A DNA stretch of 64,000 nt from Colias croceus. Taxonomy: Eukaryota; Arthropoda; Insecta; Lepidoptera; Pieridae. Every line of letters starts with the position of its first letter. Position 1 is the first letter of the stretch. Below are positions 1 to 10,959 of the stretch, one piece after another. The notes under the pieces were generated by a model that saw nothing but the letters and a program-made list of their open reading frames with translations, made no database searches and was not told the origin of the DNA. A program made the position numbers and the translations under genes. Location of the stretch: assembly GCF_905220415.1 (NCBI RefSeq), contig NC_059537.1, forward strand, positions 2,779,989 to 2,843,988, in the 5' to 3' direction.

Positions 1-880
1 TCAGGAGTAAAATAGTCGATATATCGATTAAAACGAATGAATATTTATTTTCATTTTTAGTTTTATACAAAATTCAAATGCTTTATGAATCAGAAATATA
101 AGTTGACTGCGTTACATATTTTATTTTTAACTTTTTAGCACGCTATTTATTTAGGTAATCCGTAATTCTATACATTTTTACTCATGGCGGCCGCACTTTG
201 TAAGAATATTTCTGAAATGTAGCTGGCCGCTTCAATTTTAATTACAATGTCATGTTTGTCGTTTGACTTTTGACATTTGATTGAGGTTTTTCGTTACGTT
301 ACATTCGACTTTGTGCTTGTGGTTAACTTATTTTCTTCATCTTTATCGACTTTCGCTACGTATTACGGACACTGACGATCTCTGTTATTACTACCAACCA
401 ACGCTTGCACACCCGACTTTGATTACCTGCCTTTACGACTCACTACTGCTACCCTACCTGGACACCGACTTTGCATCCGATTTTTCATTTACAAATATGA
501 ACTGCATCAACTGTGGTATTAATGCTAATCGTAACAATGCTATACGTATGCATTTGTTACAAGATAACGCAATATTATCGGTGGGCTGCTCCTCTAACGG
601 TTAGTGGATTAGTATTATCTAAGGTATTTAGTACTAGCTATTGAAATCAAACAAAAATGTAAACACACATTGTTTTATATATATACTAGCGGTCCACCCC
701 GGCTTCGCCCGTGGTACCTACATGTTTAAACTATCCTATCTCTCAAGTTGGATCGAACTCCACAAGTTGTGCGAATTTTATTATAATCGGTTAAGTGGTT
801 TAGGAGTCCATTGAGGACAAACATTGTGACACGAGATTTATATATATTCACTTTCTTTTGTCCAATTGTAATATTAATTC
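1..880. other. AT-rich leader region with one Helitron-like copy
   Basis: No gene is recognised here. A 107-codon open frame at 281-604 has no recognisable domain and low-complexity hydrophobic content, so I do not call it. The only clear structure is the Helitron-like copy at 686-848 listed separately. The T-rich stretch ending in AG at 890-891 looks like a 3' splice site in front of the following gene fragment. Confidence 0.4.
686..848 (-). mobile_element. Helitron-like element, Lep1 type (short copy)
   Basis: On the minus strand the copy ends in a GC-rich segment (gggcgaagccggggtggaccg) and CTAG followed by T, as expected for Helitron-like elements that insert between A and T. The interior matches, in reverse complement, the copy at 9610-9788, sharing blocks such as 'tctcgtgtcac' and 'tcctaaaccactta'. 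It is non-autonomous and has no coding capacity. The 5' end is approximate. Confidence 0.7.
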
Positions 881-891
881 TTTATTTGTAG

Positions 892-1393
892 ATCACTCAC
901 TCTGATCACATATTATTTGATGCATGCTGGAAACTTGCAAATGATTCTTTGAGGATTGAAAATCATGAAGATGACAATGCAGTTGGTTTCCTTAGGTTCA
1001 TATCAAATTAAGCAAGCAAGGTCCTATTATGGTGAGCACATAAGAAACGATGGCAAATATGTTATAGAAGTGTGCCGTGAATCAGACAGCGACATACAGA
1101 GAGCACTGTCGACATCAAGTACTACATGGCTTTTAAGAGGTCGCATTCAATCCAGGCATAGAAGTAGTAAAACTTATTTTACTTATATTTTAGTCGACAG
1201 TGCTCTCATAGGAAGGGAAGCAATAACAGTCTATTATTGTAATTGTTTAGTAGGAAGAAGAACTGTAGGTTGCTGCTGTCACGTTATGTCCATAATATGG
1301 TACCTTAGCTGGGCAAGGTATCAACCAGATTTAATGCCGCCAGCACAGTTTCTGGATGATGTGTTAATTGTTTATGATGATAATGATGAATAA
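892..1393 (+). pseudogene. SWIM-type zinc-finger gene fragment, frameshifted
   Basis: The stretch from about 956 reads open to a stop at 1391-1393. It contains a SWIM-like metal-binding pattern: YYCNCLVGRRTVGCCCHV, i.e. CxC, a spacer, then CxH, followed by an aromatic/hydrophobic 'IIWYLSWARY' helix. Upstream, a different frame reads open from a likely 3' splice site (tttatttgtag, AG at 890-891) through residues such as DHILFDACWKLAND, then stops at about 1007-1009, so the conserved reading crosses a frameshift near 990. A polyadenylation-like ttaataaataag follows at about 1420. From memory, this SWIM segment with the 'RARIQSRH'-like block is common at the C-terminus of arthropod transposase-derived proteins, often after a DDE-type domain; no DDE part is visible here. 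Likely a decayed transposon-derived gene or its last exon. If the frameshift were an assembly error it could be a real exon. Confidence 0.55.
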
Positions 1394-4391
1394 ACGATTT
1401 ATGAAAAAACGTGTTTTATTTAATAAATAAGTACCTACGATGTTTTGGTAGGTACTCTAAAAGAATAAAAGTTCGATCCAATATCTCTATTACCTAACTG
1501 TTCTTCTGTTACACTCTTTATCTAAATAATATATATTATAGGATATAAACTTACCTCTACTTAGAAAGAAACAAAGCTATTCATTGAACTCGAGCAAACC
1601 TAACCTCAATTTTAGTGACGTTACATGCTCAATATCTCTGCTATCCCATAGAACAGATCTTTAATTGTTCTATTTATAGAATCTGTATATTTTTATCTAT
1701 TTAACCCCACATTAATCATCAGTGTAACGATCAGGCCCAAAGTCCTATGGGAGTTCGCCATTCTCCTTTGACTTTGAATTACCAATTGACTATTAAGTGA
1801 AGAAAAAACAAATGAGGTTGTGTAGTACATTGTTAACTTCTATAAAAGTGAACGCTCTTGTGTCCAAAATAGTATTTTTATTTTTTTAAATGTTGCCAGT
1901 GTTGCTAATCTTGTTTGCTCGAATTCTAATTTCAACTAATTTTACATTGAACTTTTAATTTCAAAATGGGCATGTGGACAAATTCATTTTACATAATATA
2001 CGGGCTATCAGTCATAACTTCTACTAGGCTGATAACTCCTCAAGACTACCCTTACATTACTTAACAACGCTCATATCGGCAACCCTATATTCGATATACC
2101 TGTCATCACATTGTAATGAAAAAACAGCAATGTGTGACGTATGTATCATCGGAACACGTGGAGGGAACACACTGATTAACTGAAGATACCCACTGCATAT
2201 TAATGTATAGATTAGCACATGTAATGACTAAATCGTGTCGTGTATATTTACGACTTGATCGTGTGAACTTGGGTTTAGAACATATCAATGGTGGGAGCTT
2301 TCCGAGAATTTAGTTATACCTCTTTGATGGTATGGGTAATCAAATTAAGCATTTGTAAGTGACTTTTGGGTTGGAATTCATTTATTATTTATGAATGTGG
2401 ATCGGGGAATTGAATTAAATTTAGAAGATAGATGGATAGCTGTTGCCAGCGAGTTAGTCCACGTGAGCTTTTTTTAAAAGGTTACCTAAGTAAGGGGTAA
2501 GGCCTAAGGGGTATAATAGGTTACCAATTACCAATCAAGCATCTTATTTTTCATGTCTTTGTTAATGTAAAAAAATAGTATTCTATATGTACTACATATG
2601 TCTAAATATAAACCGACCCTGAAAAAAAAAAATGTATTTGCTATAACTTTATTTATGGCATGCACAAAATTCATATTATGAAGTACATAATAATGCAATG
2701 TGTATAGTTGGATTTGATTTACATTGTTGGTCCTTTTTAGCTGCACTTTTATGATGCACTATATTGTTTTGTTTCAAGCGTGTACTTTGGTTCTACATTG
2801 TATACGTTGATTGTTGAAATACATGTGGTTCTGGCCTATTGTTTCATATTATGTTGTCTTTATTATCAAGATTAAAATGTTTAACATATTACGTAAGTAC
2901 CTACTGATAACTTACTAACTGATTAAACTGAAATTGACATCAATAAAAATGGAAATTTAAAGCCTGAATCTGGGAGTAAAAAAAATACCGTGTGTGCAAA
3001 AATCGTACTTACTCCATGACGTGACGGTATTGCCATGACGCTACCTTGAAGTTTTACTCTCAACGCGCCTAAAAAATTTCACTTCCAATAAAGAATTTAG
3101 TTGTTATTTAAAATGAAACTGCCCGTTCTCAAAAGATGTCATCATAAACAATGTAGGTAACAACTAACAAGGGATGTACAGTTAATTAGTTTTATGTCCG
3201 TTTAAAATTAATTATGTGTACTAGTTGGTAACTATGTTTGTAATAATATACAATATGCATTATGGTTAATTATCGTTGTGTTTATGGGTACGGTCAACGT
3301 AGATATCCATGCTGCCATACATTTAATATAATTAATTTATAAAGAATTCCAATAAACGCTCTAATTATGGTTCATTGTAATTGTTTGATATTATGAGTTT
3401 TATTATTCAAATGGGGAGCAGGGAATAATCCGTTAATAAAATATGTTTTTATTGTTATTGAAAGATCTATCAACAGTCTTTTTTGACTGCTAATATTACA
3501 GAAAATGAAGTCCGTTTAAAATAAATGATAAAAGTTTAATTTTTCCGACGATGTCTCCGGCATTTGTCACGAGACATAAAATTCAACAATCGGAAGTCCG
3601 GGCGAGCCGCTCGTGCTGGTATAAAAATGTCAATAATAATGCCTATAAAATTAATTTGCCTATTTCCTTGCGTTCGATCTTGTCTTCTTAATATAATATA
3701 ATGTCCGTTTTATTAAATTGGAAATTTTAAACTACAAAGGTTTGTTTTTCCTACTTTTTTAACTTATTTATAGTATTTTTTTTAAATATGACCAGATCAT
3801 AGAAGTATCAGCTTCCAAGAATGCAATAAAGCCGAAATTTAATCATCTCCGCCTGACGCCATCGCCTTTGTTTACGGAAAGTGTCTGCCAGTTAATGTGT
3901 CTATTTCTATTTACCAATCGATTTGCTATAAATCCGCTGTACAGACTAAGCTCTGAGTGAAGACGGACTGTTTATCGTCGCAACATATCTTAGGTGTGGG
4001 ATGCATGAGCGTTCGGACGGTGGGTATGGCACTCAGGGCAACCTGTTCGAAAAATACATTGCAATTTTCAAGGAATAGGTAGGGAATGGTGATTTTTAGC
4101 AAGATTATAATATCTTGAAGTAACTGACGCAAGAGACTCCTGTTTGCCAATTTTGGATATAGTTGAAATGTATTTTTTAATCATTATAATCGTAATGTAC
4201 ATTTATTAACTAGCAATCAAACATCTTATATACAAGCAATTAATTACACGATACTTAACAATGTTCCGACTATGTTTACACGGAACTTCATTTTAACAGT
4301 TCACAATATTTGCAGTTAGATTATGCCGATGTACGTACGTCTATGCTACTGCTACTTAAACTATTGTTATCAGTGGAAAAAATATATAATA
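1394..4391. other. Unique AT-rich DNA, no gene seen
   Basis: Only short chance frames (72-74 codons) are present, without domains. One decayed piece of the 'gaagtttcac' repeat sits at 2998-3089 (listed separately). I see nothing else I can name. Confidence 0.4.
2998..3089 (-). repeat. 'gaagtttcac' interspersed repeat, fragment
   Basis: The stretch shares 'ttactccatgacg', 'attgccatgacg', 'ttttactctcaacgcgcct' and 'tttcacttc' with copies at 41330-41477 (opposite orientation), 55362-55522, 61962-62098 and 63908-64000. It is a partial, diverged copy. Confidence 0.6.
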
Positions 4392-4609
4392 CTAGCTTTC
4401 CACCCGCAGCTTCGCCCGCGCAGTCAAAAAAAAACCCGCGTAGTTCCCGTTCCCATGGAATTTCCAGGATAAAACCTATCCTTTGTCCTTTCTCGGGTAT
4501 CAAAATATCTCTATGCCAAATGTCATGCAAATTGGTTGTGTAGTTAAGGCGTGATTGAGTAACAGACAGACAGACAGAGTTACTTTCGCATTTATAATAT
4601 TAGTATGGA
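4392..4609 (-). mobile_element. Helitron-like element, Lep1 type ('gcgaaagtaactctg' subfamily)
   Basis: On the minus strand it starts A|TCCATACTAATATTATAAATGCG, contains the (tctg)n tract after 'gcgaaagtaac', and ends with the GC-rich hairpin 'gcgcgggcgaagctgcggg' and CTAG|T. The TC start, CTAG end and insertion between A and T are Helitron hallmarks. Related copies are at 27738-27924, 37099-37341 and 39321-39503. Two overlapping 69-77 codon frames inside it are by-products of the repeat. Confidence 0.8.
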
Positions 4610-4849
4610 TTTCAGCGGCCGGAGCGTTTGTTATCAATATCATTTACATTGTATTCAATTGAAAGATTTAAAGACCTTTTATTTCAAACCTATTATATTG
4701 AATCCACAATAACCGAACCTTCATAAAATAATTCATCATGCAAGTAAAACGATGCATTTAACAGCCTCGTATGTAGCATACCCTATTTTCACAATTTGGA
4801 TACAACTTGGCAATTATAAATTCAGTTTGACGTCAGGGAAGATTTGAAA

Positions 4850-5000
4850 TGCTGAACACTGCGCAGAACCATCGGACGTCCGCCATTTTGAATCTGATTG
4901 TACCAGATTGTGCGTTATGGTAAACTGTTCCAGTGGTGGCGCCTAAAGAGGTCGAGGTTCCAATGTTTATAAGCTGTTTTGCTTCTGACGTCATTCAAGA
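4850..5000. promoter_or_regulatory. Candidate promoter/insulator patch (YY1-, CTCF- and CRE-like sites)
   Basis: Within 150 bp there is a YY1/Pho-like ccgccattttg (4880-4890), a CTCF-like ccagtggtggcgcc (4930-4943) and a perfect CRE palindrome TGACGTCA (4986-4993), in locally higher GC than the surroundings. No adjacent exon is recognised. Motif matches this short occur by chance; the clustering is the only support. Confidence 0.25.
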
Positions 5001-7462
5001 GGTTATGAATATAAACAATAAACATCCAAAAGACCGCCAAAAGTTTGAAATAAAAAAATATTTTTGTTTTGTCTAGTTTAATACTTATAATAACAGCATT
5101 AATAAGGTAAAAGTTGAATATTATTATCATAATTTGGAGGACGTTAGACAATTTTGTTGAATTCTAGGGAAATATTATGTTTTTACTTAAGTTACAATAG
5201 CGTAGGTGGATATTGATCAATTATGAAATAGTATCATTTACTTACTTATATAATTGTATTTGCTTCATTTAATAATACTTATAGCAAAAGAATTGCCCTT
5301 TGCAATATTCAAATAGATACCTATGTCCTATTGCCTAATTTCTAATTAAAATATAACATGATAAAGTAAGTTTATAGAATAGTAAGTTAGAATAACAAAA
5401 TGTTTCAATGAAAACAACGGTAGCGATAATTTTGCTATATAAAAAGAGACATAAAATAACTAATCCAACTTAGAGATTATACCGTGACCTATTTTAGTTA
5501 TCCGGATAAGCTCGTCCCGCCAATTTGGACTTTAGATAATCCTTCTAAATCTAATAACGGAAAACATAGAAGAATTATCGTGCATGTTTATAAACATCCT
5601 AGATTAAGAATTATTTTTTACTTTTTAGTTATATCTATCTTGAAAGCGTGTTTTTTAGTTTTTCAAATTATATTTCTTTTCGTCATGTTTTTTTAACAAA
5701 GAAAGGCCATAGGCGCCTTTCCGACAAGATTCATGTAATACATATCTGAATTTCAAAATCTTTTTGATTACGTACAGCGGTTTAGGTGTGAAAATGTAAC
5801 AAACAGAAATACTGACATACTTTTGCATGTATAATATTAGAATCGATAACTAACTATATGTAATATGTTACATGTTTTAAATTTGTGTTAAAAAGAAAAG
5901 TATCACGCCCTAGACTTAAAAAATAAAGTAATAATTGGTCGCCTCAACTCTCAAGTCTTATGAAGAAAAATTGAACATTAAGTCGAAAACTTGGCAGTTT
6001 ATTTTCTCGTTTAAACGGTGGGTAATAGCCGTGGAAAATGTTGTTTTAGCGTAGGCTTTATAATAGACCAACCTTGGTTATTTATCCGTATTAAATCTGA
6101 AGATTTAGAAAGCAATTATGATCGCTTGAGTTTGTTTAATAAAATTAAACTACTAAATTTATGTTGGCTTGTATTACTCGACCACAGTGATAGATTTTTT
6201 TTGGCTTATGTAACTTTAGGAAAATTGCGATAATTTCTGAACTCAAAGAAGTTAAGTATCGTTAGAGGCTTGTTATAGTCGTGGTATGAGATGTCGTGTT
6301 TCATGCTAATGAAATATGCAAGCATTAAGCAATATGCAAAAGTAAGCAAATTCTTTTGCTGCGTATTATTATCCTGCTTTATCTAATCTTTTCTAAAAAA
6401 GTGCATCCGAAATCTTGCCTATTCTAAGCGTAATATACTATTTGAAATTAACTCTTCTCACATCAATTACAACTCGTATGTTATTCAATCCTAATCATTA
6501 AGCTGCTATCTACTTCATTCATTCATTATAATTACACAGTCTATAATTATAATTGGAGAAGATAAACTGGAATGTAGTATTTTATAGGTACGTATCTATT
6601 ACATAACATTTAGATGTTCAACATCTTGATTAAAGCTACTTAAAATAAATACCTAATCATGACATTGTATAAAAAAGTAGCTTATGTTCTGTCCCTATGT
6701 ATGCTTAAATCTTTAAAACTACACAGCGGATTAAGAAGATGTTTTTTAAATAGATTCAAGAGGAAGGTTTTAGTATATAATTTATTAGGTTTTAGACAAA
6801 GTGGACCAAGCCGCGGGCGGGTAGTTAGTAGTAAGTAGTTTATTGTGGTAGAATATACGATCACGGTCCTATATCGAATTAAAGAATTTAAAGTATTTTT
6901 ATTTCGTTTTATTTATAAAGAGAATTGCCGAAATCATCTAAATACAGAAAGTATCGACGATTTAATCTCATCGGATCTTCATAAATTGATGACATAGATT
7001 TGGCCTCGGGGACATCGTTGGCCGGATTGGAGAGCCTTTTTCTAAATATCCACTCGTTTGTACAATGAATAATGACATTTATTTCTCGCTTCGTTTGAAA
7101 TCGTATTTACACCCTTTCGCACTCAAGGATAGATTTTTATACGATCTTTTCATATTGAAACATAACCAAAATAAAATAAAATGAAACACTACAATGGTAA
7201 TTTATTCATTACATCATGATGCATGAGCATCAGTTTTCAATACGGCAGTACTCATGTACTGCCCCAATACATGATATTATCAAATCTGTATTTTTTAGGA
7301 ACTAATAGGTATTAAAATTAACACTAGTTCTCTGAAGTAAGTCAAACCCGAAAAATTCTTTACCTTTTTCCGTATCTCTTAGAAATGTCAGTCTCAGAAA
7401 TGTCTGCCTCTTGGGGGCTGAGCATTGAGGTAACTAAATTGATATTAGAAAGTGCTCTGCAA
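4994..7462. other. AT-rich region with decayed Helitron-like pieces
   Basis: No gene is recognised. The stretch 5740-5848 ends 'ttgcatgtataatattagaatcgat', like the 5' part of Helitron-like copies on the minus strand. The stretch 6715-6832 ends 'gccgcgggcgggtagttagta', like a plus-strand 3' end. Both are degenerate. Frames at 5484-5696 and 6018-6233 show no domains. Confidence 0.4.
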
Positions 7463-8689
7463 CAGAGGCGGCTTGCCCTAAGGAGCGCTGGTGCAGTGAA
7501 CTCCCATAAATAATTATAATAAAATCATACTCCTTAATTTCATTATTAATATTAATTATTACTATTTAAAATCAATCGTAATCGTAAAAAACTATCGGCA
7601 ATACCAATGAATATATCCATCATTCCATCATCCCATACACCTGTAGGTATAATACTGTATTATAAAACGCGCGTAGCGGAGCGCTCACGATTGCGCTCCA
7701 ATGAAAAAATATTTAGTACAATTTCTAATACGAAATCCAATAGGAGTGAAAGAGATAGTTTTGTCAGAGTCCTGCGCGTGAAACAGAAGATTTTCTATGA
7801 AAAAATAGCAAAATTCGGAGCGCCGCTCCCGCAAACGTTGCCGGTTCGTTTTTATCGCGCGCCCTGGCGCGGGCGCCCGTATAAGACAGCGATTTCGCGC
7901 GACGTTGCCTATATAAACAAACACTCTAGTCAACTTGACTGCACGCGCGCGAATGTATATTCGGGAATTTTCTAATAAAAATCATAAGATACGTGTTGAC
8001 TGTTGAAATAGCCTGTAGTTATCAGTATTACTTGTGAGTGTTAAAATGGACAATTATAATGTGGCATTCATTAAAAAGTGTGTTAAAACGTTACAAATTC
8101 GGCTTGAATTGAAAGCTAAGGGACCGCCACGGACTGAACTTGACCTTACGCAAAAATGTACGACAAAAACGAAAGCATATACGCGTGTGTTTAAATCCGA
8201 ACAATATGTGAAAACACCGTGGTTGTGTGGTTGTGATGAACATGAAAGCAACAAACTATTTTGTTTTCCGTGTCTTTTATTTGAACTCGGGCGCGGCCGG
8301 CGGAGGTGAGAGTGCTTGGACTGAAACGGGCGTTGACGACTTAGCTCATCTTTCAATCAAGATGAAAAACATTCACAATCTCGGTAGGTACCATTTGTCG
8401 AATGAACTGCAATTGGCGTCTATCGGACGACAAGACATTCGTAAAGCACTAGATTCCGCGTACCGAAAGTCAATACGCGAGTTCAATGACCGTGTCGATG
8501 AAAACATACATATTTTACGAAGGTTAATAGATTGTGTCAAGTTATAGATATTTTTGCACACCAAAAAGAAAGACGTATGCATTTCCTTTATAAGTATTTT
8601 TTTAATTAAATTGTACTGCTTTACATCATGTATTTTCAGTGTTTTATTTCAAGTGAACACCCATAAAATTTTGTCACGAGCCGCCTCTG
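7463..8689 (+). mobile_element. hAT-superfamily DNA transposon, coding-defective, with TIRs and 8-bp TSD
   Basis: The element begins cagaggcggcttg and ends with the inverted match cgagccgcctctg. Both sides carry the same 8 bp, ctctgcaa, at 7455-7462 and 8690-8697. An 8-bp TSD is diagnostic of hAT. At 1227 bp it is far shorter than an autonomous hAT (usually 2.5-5 kb) and carries only the N-terminal zinc-finger part of a transposase in two frames (8046-8547). GC is higher than in the flanks at 7680-7920. Its mobilisation would need a transposase supplied elsewhere. Confidence 0.93.
8046..8547 (+). pseudogene. hAT transposase N-terminal fragment with TTF-type zinc finger
   Basis: From the ATG at 8046 the frame encodes a basic N-terminus and then the TTF-type zinc-finger signature WLCGC...NKLFCFPCLLF (about residues 58-80), the entry domain of ZMYM-/THAP-like hAT transposases. 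Near 8280-8290 the reading moves to the next frame: the first ends in 'GRGRRR' stop, while the other continues with GGESAWTETGVDDLAHLS and an NELQLAS-type helix, a usual continuation in this family, to a stop at 8545-8547. The RNase-H-like catalytic domain and hATC dimerisation domain are absent. It lies wholly inside the TIR-bounded element 7463-8689. Non-functional as a transposase; a short DNA-binding peptide remains possible. Confidence 0.8.
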
Positions 8690-8952
8690 CTCTGCAATAA
8701 AAATTTCCTGACCCTTTCCAAATATACTTTTATTGGTTAGTTTTTAATAGATTCCTTTTTATGTCAAGTTTATGTATCGTAAAGTCTTATTACTGTAAAG
8801 TTATTTATAACCTAAACACGCTTAACTGGAAAACCTTTTAAATGTAATTGTGGGCATATCTTTGAAATTATATTCTTGTTGCGCCCAGTTCAAGTGGTTT
8901 TATGTGGCTAGTTAAATAAGATTTAAATAAGCATGTTAATTATTGCAGCTAA

Positions 8953-9418
8953 TCTATACATATAATAAATCTGTAGAAGGGGCAATTCTGTACATTGAAA
9001 ATATTGAAAAAATAAATACCAGGGGGTGTTACTGGATCGATACCAAACCCAAATATGTGATTAAAAAAATTTTTGTCTGTCTGTCTGTCTGACTGTATGT
9101 TCAGGCATCACGTGAAAACTAACGGTTCGATTTCGATGAAACTTGGTATAATTATACCTTATTATCCTGGGCGTAAAATAGGATACATTTTATCCTGGAA
9201 AAATACGTAGAAAAAAATTAATCTTAATTTTTCGGTTTTATCCATAGACGTTGTTCTGTAGAACCGCGAACACACGTTGCGTATTATTATAGGCCTAGCC
9301 GTATTTGGGTCCAATAGATATTTATAAGATGTCATTGTCAGAGTTACTCAAAATGGAGAAATAAACCATCCACGTGAAGACCGACATCCGCGCGGACGGA
9401 GTCGCGGGTGGAAGCTAG
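8953..9418 (+). mobile_element. Helitron-like element, 466-bp subfamily
   Basis: It starts A|TCTATACATATAATAAATC, has a (tctg)n tract near 9075, and ends with 'ggacggagtcgcgggtggaag' and CTAG|T. A near-full-length reverse-complement copy is at 35226-35698, and an interrupted, deleted copy flanks the repeat at 48914-49626. Shared blocks include 'gggggtgttactggatcgat', 'cctgggcgtaaaatagga' and 'cgcgaacacacgttgcg'. It is non-coding. Confidence 0.82.
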
Positions 9419-9609
9419 TACATAATATAAACTTAGTTTTGTTTTATTCATGCAAGTAAAAACTATTTACATGACTACCTGAGGTACCTCTGTTTTTTAA
9501 GGTTAGGTTTTTGACATATTATTTAGCAAGTTTTAGATTAAAACACCTGTTAAATAGATGTTATAGATATTTGAAGATAATATCTAAATATGATACAATA
9601 TTTTATATA

Positions 9610-9788
9610 TCCATTCATAGATATAAATCTCGTGTCACAATGTTTGTCCTCAATGGACTCCTAAACCACTTAAGCGATTATAATAAAATTCGCACACTAT
9701 GTGCAGTTCGATCCAACTTGAGAGATAGGATAGTTTAAATCTCAATTCGTTTTAGAGAAAGCGGGCGAAGCCGCGGGCGGTAAGCTAG
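9610..9788 (+). mobile_element. Helitron-like element (179 bp)
   Basis: It starts A|TCCATTCATAGATATAAATC and ends 'gcgggcgaagccgcgggcggtaag' CTAG|T, with a perfect hairpin-forming GC block just before CTAG. It is the inverted counterpart of 686-848. The 75-codon frame at 9511-9738 is a by-product of this repeat. Confidence 0.8.
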
Positions 9789-10712
9789 TCCATTCATAGA
9801 TTCTAAAGAAAGCAAAGCTTAACATCTAAAAAAAATATCTTTTGTCGCAAAAAATATAACCTTTGTATAAGACGTGGCTCTGATTGTGTCTTTTCACGAC
9901 AGAGGTAAAAGGTCATAAAAACAACGTTTTACAACTAAAATGCTGAATAGATTTAGTCTAGATAATATATACCTTACCTGGATAAACATACACGCAGTTA
10001 ACTGAGTTTGAGAGCTTTGATCCTAAAAAGACCTCACCGTCATAAAAAGGGAATATAAACTAGACGGGCGTGCTAATCGACAATTAAATGATGCAATCGC
10101 CTGAAAAATACAATTATACAAGTATATTCCATAATACATCGCTGTAAATTCTACGTTAACAATTTTGCTAACAATGTCGTTCCATTAACGCTCCAATCTT
10201 TGTACACTAGCTTTTAGGTCGAGGTAAATTTTGACCAGGTAACATTGTAAATGGAAACACGTGTCGCTATCGCAGGAATTCCTGTATTGCCCCACGAACC
10301 TAATTATCTTGCTATCACGCAGTTAACGAGCTTACTAAAGTTGTCCTGACAATGTACAGTCTAACTGCTATATGAGAGTACCGTGCTCCAGTTCGATGTG
10401 ACTCCACGCCTAGTTTTAACTAGTTTTTATTTGTTGTATTAACTAGTTAGGGATTATAGTTACTAAGGTGTGCGGATTTCTATTTTGTTATGTACTTTTT
10501 TAGATTTATGTTCACCATTGTTTGTGTTTGTAGATGGAAAAGTAAATGGAAATGCAATTTTGTTTAAACAAAGTAATCAACTGCGTTTCTTCGAAAACTG
10601 TCGTGTCGTATCGTTTTAGCATCTATTTAAAGGTTTTGAAAATGTAAGCTAGTATTAGTTTAACCTTTTGATTTGGTGATTGATGATCATGTATCCACAG
10701 AACTATGATATA
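9789..10712. other. AT-rich spacer, no gene seen
   Basis: There are no long open frames, RNA genes or recognised repeats between the two Helitron-like copies. Confidence 0.4.
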
Positions 10713-10881
10713 CTAGCGGTCCGCCCCGGCTTCGCCCGTGGTACATATTAACGTTTTCTCTACATAAGAACCATCCTCGTACTTCAAGGAATATAATAAA
10801 AAAAGAATTATCGAAATCGGTTCAGCCGTTCTCGAGTTATGGAATTACAACGAAAAGTGGCATTGATTTTTATATATTAGA
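10713..10881 (-). mobile_element. Helitron-like element ('cggtccgccccggcttcg' subfamily)
   Basis: On the minus strand it starts A|TCTAATATATAAAAATC and ends 'gggcgaagccggggcggaccg' CTAG|T. It is nearly identical by eye to 55097-55266, and related to 26156-26571 and 35071-35222, sharing 'cataagaaccatcctcg', 'gaaatcggttcagccgtt' and 'ctcgagttatg'. Confidence 0.8.
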
Positions 10882-10959
10882 TAAAAAAGCTAGATACGTT
10901 ACCCGCTCTCTATTTTGGCAAGAAAAAACTCAGCTAAGTGCCCGAGTTTCATTTAGTCA

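Noticed and set aside
281..604. 107-codon open frame as a possible exon upstream of the SWIM fragment
   Set aside because: No domain, low-complexity hydrophobic composition, and a Helitron-like insertion between it and the fragment; no splice donor is convincing.
7607..7975. 122-codon frame at the start of the hAT
   Set aside because: It lies in the subterminal GC-rich region, overlaps an 82-codon frame on the other strand, and has no transposase motif; treated as non-coding.
9068..9100. Independent microsatellites of (tctg)/(caga) type (also near 4562, 27880, 35555, 37132, 39350)
   Set aside because: All are internal tracts of Helitron-like copies at fixed positions, not independent loci.
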